A DNA stretch of 15,938 nucleotides from Acidobacteriota bacterium. GTDB lineage: Bacteria > Acidobacteriota > Terriglobia > 20CM-2-55-15. Location: the NCBI GenBank assembly GCA_003223895.1, contig QHXD01000339.1, positions 5,412 through 21,349 of the forward strand. Direction: 5' to 3'. The position numbers were made by a program, and so were the translations under genes. Shown in pieces: positions 1 to 7,657 of this stretch (the first letter of the stretch is position 1; the number at the start of each line of letters is the position of its first letter). A model generated the notes under the pieces. The model saw only the letters and a list, made by a program, of their open reading frames with translations. It made no database searches and was not told the DNA's origin.

Positions 1-571
1 GATCTTTCGAGTTCTTCAAGTTCTCCCAGAATTCTTCCAGGTCTTCGGATTGGGGCATAACGCCGCTCATACCGACAATCGCTATAGGCTTGTTTACGAA
101 GCGAAGCTCTGGAGAAAAGCCTCCGCCGGAAGCCGGCGATGGCATTGCTTCCCGATCCAGGGCAGCCGGATCCCATCCCTTTCGGATCTCGAATTTCGCC
201 GCCTCGTGCGTTGCAGGTGGCGGCGTGACGGCCTCGGGGGCGGCCGCGGTAGCGGTAGCGGAACCACCACGGAATCGAAGAAGTTCATTCTTCCGCTCCA
301 CGGCCAGATGTTTCGCAATCTCACCAATCGAGGGGTAATCGAAAAACAGGATGGGTGTTATATCGAGTTGAAACTTCTCGTTGATCGCGTTTGCAAAGGT
401 CGTCAGGCCGATCGAGTCGAAGCCGAGATCCAGCAAAACCTTGTCCGTCGACACATCGCTGGCATCGAGTTTCAGGAATGCCATGACGATCTGCGACAAT
501 TCATTCTGCAGCCACGCGAGAAGTGATCCGTCTCGTTCATCAGGAATCGGCGCCGAGGCGCAGCGCTTCTC
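1..571 (-). CDS. Megasynthase segment 3: ACP and start of the next KS (cut by window edge)
   Basis: This stretch is read in a frame with no start of its own, because it is the continuation of segment 2 after a one-base slip. Translation gives PIPDERDGSLLAWLQNELSQ, then an ACP with LGFDSIGL (phosphopantetheine Ser) and FFDYPSIGEIAKHL, then an Ala/Pro-rich linker (SATATAAAPEAVTPPP), then PIAIVGMSGVMPQSEDLEEF at the left edge, the typical N-terminus of the next KS. So the first module is KS-DH-KR-ACP and at least one more module follows on the same protein. The frame is open to base 1, so the gene is partial at its 3' end. An automatic caller would probably miss this ACP or list it as a separate fragment. 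Confidence 0.85.
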
Positions 572-3500
572 TTTTTCAGACCCCAGGCCAGCTCCAACTT
601 CTCCTTAATACCTTCGAGCACGGCAAACTGGGATCGCCCCGAAGCAAGACCTTGCACGAACGCTTCAACGCCCGTTTCCGCATTCAAGGGCCTCATTCCC
701 AGGGTCTTCTTCAAGGCGAGTTCCGTCTGCTCATCGGGCCTCATTCCGCCGTCAGCCCATAGCGACCAGTTGACACTCAACGTTTTCCCCGACCGCGCTC
801 CCTCGGCTCGTAGACGTTCGCGCTCGGCCGCATAGGAGTCCATGAAATAGTTCGCGAAACTATAGTCACATTGCCCCGGATTGCCGGTGACGGCCGCGAG
901 CGAAGAAAACATCACGAAGAAATCCAGCGCTTCATCTCTGGTCAGCTCGTCCAGATGCAGCGTTCCATGGACCTTCGGAGCCAACACCGCGCTCATTTGC
1001 TCCAACGTCTTATTCCGGACATACGAGTCCCGGACAATGCCGGCGGCGTGGATGATGCCGTGGATCTCTCCAAAACGGGACTTGCTCTCATTGACCAGAT
1101 TCTGGACGTCTTCACGGTCGGAGACATCGGCGCGCAGGTAAAGTACTTCCGCGCCTGACTTTCGGAACTCGTCTAACCTGGCCTCGCGTTCCTTCGACAG
1201 GTTGGATCGGCCAGTAAGCACCAGTCTCGCCTTGCACTTTTTCGCCAAAAACTCCGCGAGAATCAGGCCCAGCCCACCGGCTCCTCCCGTGATGAGATAG
1301 ACGCCCTTTTCCCTCAGGCCCATGCCTTGAGAAGCAGAAGAGCTTCCGGCCTCTTCGAAGTCGAAGGCCTTGAGCTTCCGGATATAGCGCTCTTGCGCCT
1401 CATAGCGAACGACAGTCGCATCTTGCGTGCGCGCGCGAAGTTCCGCCCAAACCGAGTCGAGAATCTGCCCGCAGGCGCCATTCTCCTGCCGGATCTCGAG
1501 CGTTTTGCAGAGCAGCTTGGGATATTCCCCATGCAACGTGTTGACAAAGCCGCTCACCGCCTCGTTGTGCGGTTGCGCCTCACCCGGTCTCGCTGTATAG
1601 AGATAAAGGAGCTGGACTTTGCCTTCCAGCCTGGCCTTGATCACGGCCTGGCACAAGAACATGAATGAGGAAACGCCTCTCTCCAGTGACTCCCGGAGAA
1701 GGTCCTCATTACGGAAATCAGGATGGCCGATCGGCCAGGCAAAGCAGATATCTTCTATCGAATGGTTTCTTTCCGCGATGGATTCAAAGAGACGCGCGAA
1801 GTCATCCTTGCTCTTTGGATTGATCTCGTAAGACTGCCCGTCCAGCTCCTGGAACCTCTCCCCCGGCCGCACCAGGATGATTTCTGCGGACGTAGCCCCT
1901 GCCCCTCTTAGTCGCGCTTGATAAAGATCACGCAGTGTTTGCTCTGTATCGAAAAGCAAAATCGAGTGCCGCCGGTTTGGATTCGGATCCTCCGCGCCCA
2001 ACGGGGCTTTCTCCCATTCGTACGAATAGTACAGCTTGGAAAAGCCTTCAACATCTGCATTGTTTTCCGACTTCTGATGAACGTCTCGAAGAGGCACGCC
2101 GGTAGACTCGCGAACTCTGACGAGGACCTTTCCCGCTTCGTCCAGAATCAGCACATTGGATTTGAGGACGCGGCAGTCCTTCTTGTCATCCTTCGCCTTC
2201 GTTGTATAGCTGAAGCAGTTGGATTGCAGCGGATGCAGGATCTCGACTTCGCCGATAGAGTACGGGACCAGCATTTCGCCCACGTTATCGCCGAGTCGCG
2301 CGACCATTCCGGCCTGTAAAGAACCATCCACGATGGAGGGATGGAGAACCATGCTTTGCAGGTCGGCCTGGCGGAACTCCGGTAGCTTCAGAACTCCCAG
2401 GGCTTCGTCGTCGCTCTTGTAGACTTCCTGGAGCACCTGGAAGCTCGGGCCCAGATTCAACCCGACTGACTTGAAGAGAGGATAGGCAGCTTTCCCGTCG
2501 ATCGCTTTCGCGCACCTTGCGCGAACGGCATCCAGATCGACGTATTCCAGCTCCGGCGGGGCTTCCTCCCTGGCCGTGTACAGAAGTCTTCCTTGCGAGT
2601 GAAGTATTTTTTTGCCCTCAACGCCATTGCTGAAAACTTCGAATTGCACGGCGTTCCCGCTGGGCTTCAGTTCGATGAACACCTCTTTGGGGGACGAGTT
2701 CTGGACTGCAATCGGACTCACCCAAATAATGTTTTGAATTCTTCGCACCGGTCTGCCGGCCGCAATCTCTCCGGCTTTCCGTGCCAGCTCGAGGTACGCC
2801 ACGCCGGGCAGCGTGGGAATGTTTGACACGAGGTGGTCGTAGATGAAGAAGTCCCGCTCGTGGAATGTCTTTTTGAAGAGCTGGCGTTCGAAGGTCGATT
2901 CATTGGTGTCGACCATCGGGTGCATGCCCGCCGCCGGCTGAAATGCGCGGCGTACCGGGGATTGATCGCCGACCCAGTGGCGCTTGCCGGCGAAGGGGTA
3001 GGTTGGCAAAGAGATTCTCTTTCCCGAGCCGTTGGATTGAAATCCGTGCCAGTCCGCAAGCAGACCTTCGGCCCACAGGGCGGCAATCTTGTAAGGATCC
3101 CGGCCCTGCGACAGCAACCGAATAAACTCCTGTTTCTCCCTTCGATTCAGTAACCGTGTAACGCCTTCTGCGCCTTTCGTATGGCCGACAGCTATATCCT
3201 CGGCTTTTTTCCCGTCTATGAAGCACGTCAGCTTTTCAATCAATTCTTCTTGAGTTCTGGCAATGATCGCCAGGCGATGCTCGAACGACTTCCGCCCCTG
3301 TTGCAGGGTATAGGCGGCGTCATTCAGATCGACGCCGTTCTGTTGAAGAAATTTTGTGAGTCGAACCGCGGTCTCGCGCAACTGATCCTCGTTCCTGGCA
3401 GAGAGCGGGAAAATCAATTCCGCCGGTTGAGTCAGTCGCGCTGGTTCTTCCGGCACCCGTTCGACAGGCTCGTAACTCTCCAGGATAATGTGCGCATTCG

Positions 3501-5397
3501 CCCCGCCTGCGCCGAACGAGCTGATTCCCGCGCGAAGGGGAAACCGCACTCCATCCACTTCCTTCGCTTTCCAGTCTTCCAACTTCTGTACGACGTAGAA
3601 AGGCGAATGTCCGAAATCGATGAATTCGTTCAGCTCGGAGGAATGCAACGAAGGCACAAGCTGACGATGCTTCATCTGCAGAAGGACCTTCGAAACGCTC
3701 ACGACCCCGGCCGCTGCTTCCAGGTGGCCTATGTTGGTCTTGATCGAACCGATCGCGCAGGTTTGATTTTCTACATTGTCCGAGCTGAAGGCGTTACTCA
3801 AACCCGCAATCTCGATCGGGTCACCCAGTTCGGTGCCTGTACCATGCGCCTCGATGTATCCGATACTTCGCGCCCCGATATTCGCTTTCTGGAGCGCCGA
3901 CAGAATCACGTTGGCTTGCGCCTTGGGATTGGGAACGAAATATCCGCTGGTCCGCCCGCCGTGGTTGACAACGGCGCTTTTGATCACGCCATAGACGTGA
4001 TCGCCGTCCTGTAGCGCCTGATCCAGAGGCTTCAGAAAAAGCGCACCAATGCCCTCTCCCGCGACATATCCATTGGTACCCTTCCCGAAAGTGCGGCAGA
4101 CACCGTCAGGCGACAGCGCGCCGCCGATCTGATTGATATCCAATTTGGCCTGATGCAGGTCCAGGTTTACTCCGCCGACGATGGCGGCGGAACATTCGCC
4201 GGTATGGATCGCTTCACAGGCCAGGTAAATGGCCGTCAAGCTGGAGGAGCAAGCCGTGTCTACCGTCAAGCTGGGACCGGATAGATTCATCCAATAGGAA
4301 ACGCGGTTGGCGATGCTCCAGAGAAAAGAGTTAGGAGCGGTCTTATTACCGGCGTGCTTTTCGTCGACGCCAACGATTTGATACATCGCCCATACGGCAC
4401 CGACGAACACGCCTATATTTCGCGACGCGTCCTCCTGTGCCATGATCTCAGGGTAGTAGCCTGCGTCCTCGATTGCTTCCCAGGCCACCTCCAGAAAAAG
4501 CCTCTCCTGAGGATCCAACATTTCTGCCTCTCTGGGAGAAATGTTGAAGAACAGAGAGTCGAACTTATCCACGTTGTCAATGAAGCCGCCGCGGTACCTC
4601 TCGATGCTTCCATGCTGCAGACGCCGGTCATAACGGTCTGCCGAAATCTCCTCGATACAATCTCTGCCTCGAGCCAGGTTGTCCCACAGTTCTCTCAGAT
4701 TCTTCGCCTTGGGATAGCGGCCGGCCATTCCTACGATCGCGACGTCTTGCGTTCGGCGCAGTCTTGTATTCACGGGAATCTCAGCCGGCTGGGTTTCTGC
4801 GGGAACGTTTTCCGACATAACAGCCTCGCGTGACGGAGCAGGTTGCGCCGGCTTCGGTGAAGCGGTTGACGAGTCGGCCGCCGAAGGATGTGAAACGTTG
4901 CGAACTTTTTCCAATCTGTAGTTCGCGTTAACGTTTCCTAATGGCCGAGGCGCGCTGCTCTCCATGACGATTTCGGGGATGTTTACCCTTTTCGCGAATG
5001 CATCGACGAGTCTCTCGATCACACTATCGATCTGATCCCGCTTCAGGCCGACAGGGATGGCCAGGCGAACCAGATCATTTATCGGCGTGTGCTTCTGCAT
5101 CCCCACGCTGTGTGCGGCCGCGCGAATCCCGGTGGTCAAATATATCCACGCCAGGAACGAAGCCACCGGATCTTTGAACTCCTTAAATTCCGGAATGTTC
5201 CTGACATCAATCAGAATGCAGTGCCCGCCCGCCGGGTGCGCGACTGGAACATTGCGCTCGTTTAACGCCCGCCAGATGAGGCGAACGCTCTCCATCCTGC
5301 GCAACACTTTGGCCTCGATGTGCTTTCGATTCTGCAATGAAAGCGATCTCTTGAAGTCTTTTGAAGAGCTTGACGTCGTTGGTGGCGATGATTCCAC
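472..5397 (-). CDS. Megasynthase segment 2: end of PLP lyase - KS - DH - KR
   Basis: A 1641-residue frame. Its first ATG is not a true start: residues about 24-137 are the missing C-terminal part of the PLP lyase (RNVPVAHPAGGHCILID, INDLVRLAIPVGL). After a Pro/Ala/Ser-rich linker (about 145-215) comes a KS at 217-645 with Cys383 in TACSSS, His518 in EAHGTGT and His558 in NIGHLE, so it can condense. An AT-docking remnant follows (about 660-815) with no AT domain. The DH (about 825-1100) has His855 and Asp1024/Gln1028; the usual Gly of HxxxGxxxxP is Asn859. The KR has TGGAGGLG (1370-1377), Lys1475, Ser1499, Tyr1512 and Asn1516; RD at 1456-1457 in the LDD region suggests a B-type KR. KR plus DH would give a double bond. 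The last about 30 residues are out of frame; the ACP continues in another frame. Confidence 0.93.
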   Translation of the reverse strand: MESSPPTTSSSSKDFKRSLSLQNRKHIEAKVLRRMESVRLIWRALNERNVPVAHPAGGHCILIDVRNIPEFKEFKDPVASFLAWIYLTTGIRAAAHSVGMQKHTPINDLVRLAIPVGLKRDQIDSVIERLVDAFAKRVNIPEIVMESSAPRPLGNVNANYRLEKVRNVSHPSAADSSTASPKPAQPAPSREAVMSENVPAETQPAEIPVNTRLRRTQDVAIVGMAGRYPKAKNLRELWDNLARGRDCIEEISADRYDRRLQHGSIERYRGGFIDNVDKFDSLFFNISPREAEMLDPQERLFLEVAWEAIEDAGYYPEIMAQEDASRNIGVFVGAVWAMYQIVGVDEKHAGNKTAPNSFLWSIANRVSYWMNLSGPSLTVDTACSSSLTAIYLACEAIHTGECSAAIVGGVNLDLHQAKLDINQIGGALSPDGVCRTFGKGTNGYVAGEGIGALFLKPLDQALQDGDHVYGVIKSAVVNHGGRTSGYFVPNPKAQANVILSALQKANIGARSIGYIEAHGTGTELGDPIEIAGLSNAFSSDNVENQTCAIGSIKTNIGHLEAAAGVVSVSKVLLQMKHRQLVPSLHSSELNEFIDFGHSPFYVVQKLEDWKAKEVDGVRFPLRAGISSFGAGGANAHIILESYEPVERVPEEPARLTQPAELIFPLSARNEDQLRETAVRLTKFLQQNGVDLNDAAYTLQQGRKSFEHRLAIIARTQEELIEKLTCFIDGKKAEDIAVGHTKGAEGVTRLLNRREKQEFIRLLSQGRDPYKIAALWAEGLLADWHGFQSNGSGKRISLPTYPFAGKRHWVGDQSPVRRAFQPAAGMHPMVDTNESTFERQLFKKTFHERDFFIYDHLVSNIPTLPGVAYLELARKAGEIAAGRPVRRIQNIIWVSPIAVQNSSPKEVFIELKPSGNAVQFEVFSNGVEGKKILHSQGRLLYTAREEAPPELEYVDLDAVRARCAKAIDGKAAYPLFKSVGLNLGPSFQVLQEVYKSDDEALGVLKLPEFRQADLQSMVLHPSIVDGSLQAGMVARLGDNVGEMLVPYSIGEVEILHPLQSNCFSYTTKAKDDKKDCRVLKSNVLILDEAGKVLVRVRESTGVPLRDVHQKSENNADVEGFSKLYYSYEWEKAPLGAEDPNPNRRHSILLFDTEQTLRDLYQARLRGAGATSAEIILVRPGERFQELDGQSYEINPKSKDDFARLFESIAERNHSIEDICFAWPIGHPDFRNEDLLRESLERGVSSFMFLCQAVIKARLEGKVQLLYLYTARPGEAQPHNEAVSGFVNTLHGEYPKLLCKTLEIRQENGACGQILDSVWAELRARTQDATVVRYEAQERYIRKLKAFDFEEAGSSSASQGMGLREKGVYLITGGAGGLGLILAEFLAKKCKARLVLTGRSNLSKEREARLDEFRKSGAEVLYLRADVSDREDVQNLVNESKSRFGEIHGIIHAAGIVRDSYVRNKTLEQMSAVLAPKVHGTLHLDELTRDEALDFFVMFSSLAAVTGNPGQCDYSFANYFMDSYAAERERLRAEGARSGKTLSVNWSLWADGGMRPDEQTELALKKTLGMRPLNAETGVEAFVQGLASGRSQFAVLEGIKEKLELAWGLKKRSAAPRRRFLMNETDHFSRGCRMNCRRSSWHS
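572..576 (-). other. A5 run at the likely KR/ACP frame slip
   Basis: The coding strand has CTG-AAAAA-GAGAAG at the end of the KR. One more A would join the KR frame to the ACP frame without any other change (reading LKKEKRCASAPIPDE). The run is therefore the most likely site of a single-base loss, real or technical. Confidence 0.6.
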
Positions 5398-7594
5398 CCT
5401 TGTTCACGCAGAAATCCTTGGTCAAGCTGCCGATGACTGCATCCGCGCAGGAGAAGATCTCACGCACGACCGCCCACAGACTCTTGCCGGCATATTCTTT
5501 TTCGCCTTCGATCAGGAGCTGCGCATTTTCCACAACACGGGTGCCGTCGATCACGAGAGGGATGGAATGTGCGGCAAGCAAGGCTTTAACATCGCGCAGA
5601 TGCTGCATGGAAACGGGATGGCCGCCCGCAGCATTGTTGCTCACCTCGATACAGACACAGGCAATTGCGTCCGGATCCTGCGCCACTTGTGCCTGTAGCG
5701 CATCCCACGCCATGTTGCCTTTGTACTGTTCCTGGGAATTCAATTGAAAGATCGCGGGTTGAGGCAGCTCCCTGGGCGTGAAGCCTTTGTCGATCTGATG
5801 AAAGATGGTGCTGGGAAACAGCAGATTCTGAGGTACCACACCTTTCTTCGGCCAGGCTTTGAAAAAAATGTGCTCGGCTGCCTGCCCGGAAGCCGTGAGG
5901 ACAAAATGCGTGAACGGAAAGATTGCTCTCAAACTGTCATCCACATTCGCGGGCTGCTGAAGGTGCGAGTGCAGATGCCTCATTTGCGCGTCAATTCCGG
6001 GCATGTGCAGTTGAGCCCAGGAATCCGTCTTCAGATCGAACTCGACGCGTTCATGCGGAATGTTCAGGGGATTAAAACCGAACTCCGACAGGACGCGCGA
6101 CCGGTCTCCTTCGATCGCGAACCGCTGGTCACTTGCGCGTGTGGGTTCCGGAGACGTTGTATGGTCTTCGCCATCTAACGTCTGCATCCTCTCCGGATCG
6201 GCAATCATCATGATGATGTCGATGACGTTGTCCGGATTGCCGCTTCCTACGGGGCGACACAGGAAAATCGGTTTTGTTACCGGGCGGAATTTATTCTTGA
6301 ACTGAAGGTTGGTCTCATCGTTGAAAATGTTCTGCTGACGCAGATCATCGAGGAGCTTTTCGAGTTCGGGGTCCGCACTGGCCGAGGAATCGACCTTGCA
6401 TCCGTAGGTTCCACCCAGGCTCAGCACTTCGCATCCTTCTGCGCCGAGAACCTTGATCATTTGTACGATCGCAAACTCCAAGCCTCCCATGGGCATATCG
6501 GGAGGATAGAATTCCAGATCCATCAAATAGCCGTTTATCTCGGACGACATTGCGCTAATGAGGATGACATTCCGGAGGACATCGTCGAGATAGGTGAGGA
6601 AGAGCCGGTGCTCGCCGGGTAACGTGCCGGCAGGAATTTCGGCTTTGACTTCGTGCACCAGCGGATTGACCATCGTCTTCCCTTCGCACCATCTGTCGAT
6701 TATGCGGACGATGTTGTTGTCCGTCTCTGGATTGGAGCCGCAACGATACTCTTGCGTTTTGCAGACGCCCGATTTCTGGAATTTGGACACCTGGTAGCGC
6801 AAACGGCGCATCGCGCCGCCTTCCAGGGAAAACTCCTTGAGATTCAACACGCGCTGGATTGCGCCGAACGGCGTCGCGGAAAAGGCTTTTCCGCCGATCG
6901 GCTGCATTTCTTCATCATTGAGGATATTGAGCTGAAAGTTGTTTGCCTCGCAGTACCGGTACATTTCCTCCCGGAGAGTCGGCAAATAATCCTGCGGGCC
7001 GCTATAGCTGTACAGCAGGATAATATTTTTGCTTCGCCCGTAGTTGAAGTAGCCCCGTCTTGCGCTGCCGATGAATAGATTCGGCGCGATCTTTCTCGTC
7101 CCCCGCGACGCAGAGCCTTCGTACTTGTAGCGGTCGTAAAGGCCTCGCACGAGCGTCCCAAACTCAGGATGCGTCCAGGCTTCCCTTTCCAGTATGCGAA
7201 CGGGTCCCAGTGCCTGGACGGCGACATTGCGCCCATTCACTACCGCCTTTACTTTTTCAATTGCCCTGACCGGTTCCAGTTGCCGAGCACCAGCGGGGGC
7301 AGGAGACACTTCCAATTCCGCGGCGAACCTGGCAGAAAGCTTCTGCGCATGTTTGGTGACGAAGTATTTTGCCAAATCGGTGATGTTGAAGTTTTCGAAG
7401 AGCAGGCTCTTGGGCAACGTGCCGAAGTCCGCTTCCAGACGTTTGATGATTTTTAGGACATAGAATGAATCAATCCCGAGCTCGCCGAATGGGGCAGATG
7501 AGTCGAAATCCGAACTCAAAGAGCCGGAAACATCGGAGATAAGAGATTTGAGATAGGACTCGGTTAAGTCTTGTAGCAGTTCCTGATGATTCAT
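5207..7594 (-). CDS. Megasynthase segment 1: ACP - DUF2156/GNAT-like - PLP beta-eliminating lyase (SH-like)
   Basis: A 795-residue frame whose real coding part ends near 5350, where the protein continues in the next frame. Residues 1-85 are an ACP (LGIDSF, Ser43). About 140-450 match the DUF2156/phosphatidylglycerol-lysyltransferase C-terminal fold, a GNAT relative: FSLEGGAMRRLR (254-266), MDLEFYPPDMPMGGLEF, LSLGGTYG, and FKNKFRPVTKP. From about 505 comes a tryptophanase/tyrosine phenol-lyase fold: SGQAAEHIFF, NNAAGGHPVSM (Asn654), VIDGTRVVENA (Asp683 and Arg686) and the PLP lysine in SLTKDFCVNKGG (Lys726). An ACP-DUF-PLP lyase block matches the DUF-SH cysteine lyase of leinamycin synthases, which leaves a thiol on the chain. 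The start ATG has AGAGG five bases upstream. The last about 40 residues, from about residue 757 on, are out-of-frame tail. Confidence 0.88.
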   Translation of the reverse strand: MNHQELLQDLTESYLKSLISDVSGSLSSDFDSSAPFGELGIDSFYVLKIIKRLEADFGTLPKSLLFENFNITDLAKYFVTKHAQKLSARFAAELEVSPAPAGARQLEPVRAIEKVKAVVNGRNVAVQALGPVRILEREAWTHPEFGTLVRGLYDRYKYEGSASRGTRKIAPNLFIGSARRGYFNYGRSKNIILLYSYSGPQDYLPTLREEMYRYCEANNFQLNILNDEEMQPIGGKAFSATPFGAIQRVLNLKEFSLEGGAMRRLRYQVSKFQKSGVCKTQEYRCGSNPETDNNIVRIIDRWCEGKTMVNPLVHEVKAEIPAGTLPGEHRLFLTYLDDVLRNVILISAMSSEINGYLMDLEFYPPDMPMGGLEFAIVQMIKVLGAEGCEVLSLGGTYGCKVDSSASADPELEKLLDDLRQQNIFNDETNLQFKNKFRPVTKPIFLCRPVGSGNPDNVIDIIMMIADPERMQTLDGEDHTTSPEPTRASDQRFAIEGDRSRVLSEFGFNPLNIPHERVEFDLKTDSWAQLHMPGIDAQMRHLHSHLQQPANVDDSLRAIFPFTHFVLTASGQAAEHIFFKAWPKKGVVPQNLLFPSTIFHQIDKGFTPRELPQPAIFQLNSQEQYKGNMAWDALQAQVAQDPDAIACVCIEVSNNAAGGHPVSMQHLRDVKALLAAHSIPLVIDGTRVVENAQLLIEGEKEYAGKSLWAVVREIFSCADAVIGSLTKDFCVNKGGIIATNDVKLFKRLQEIAFIAESKAHRGQSVAQDGERSPHLAGVKRAQCSSRAPGGRALHSD
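5347..5366 (-). repeat. 10-bp near-tandem repeat at the megasynthase frame break
   Basis: On the coding strand CTTCAAAAGA is followed at once by CTTCAAGAGA, two 10-base units with one mismatch. One additional 10-base unit shifts the frame by +1, which is the shift seen between segments 1 and 2 of the megasynthase here. Confidence 0.75.
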
Positions 7595-7657
7595 TATGCC
7601 TCTTGTCGTTCAGATTTCAGCGGGGCTGATCAACCGACGGAAGTCGAGCGCCACGAC

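Noticed and set aside
240..262. Short tandem ggtagc repeats near 248-259
   Set aside because: Codes for the Ala/Thr-rich linker between ACP and KS; low-complexity coding sequence with no sign of an independent element.
3181..4014. Long open frame of 277 codons on the + strand
   Set aside because: It lies opposite the KS domain of the megasynthase, has no recognisable domain or ribosome site, and is explained by the high GC of the coding strand.
5397..5397. ATG at 5397 as the start of an independent KS-DH-KR protein
   Set aside because: The first 140 residues after it contain the C-terminal half of the PLP lyase begun in the other frame, so this is a continuation and not a new gene.
7617..7629. 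Perfect small inverted repeat tcagc-ggg-gctga in the 63-base gap before the megasynthase, considered as a terminator
   Set aside because: Five-base-pair stem with a three-base loop and no following T run; too weak to call a terminator or an operator.
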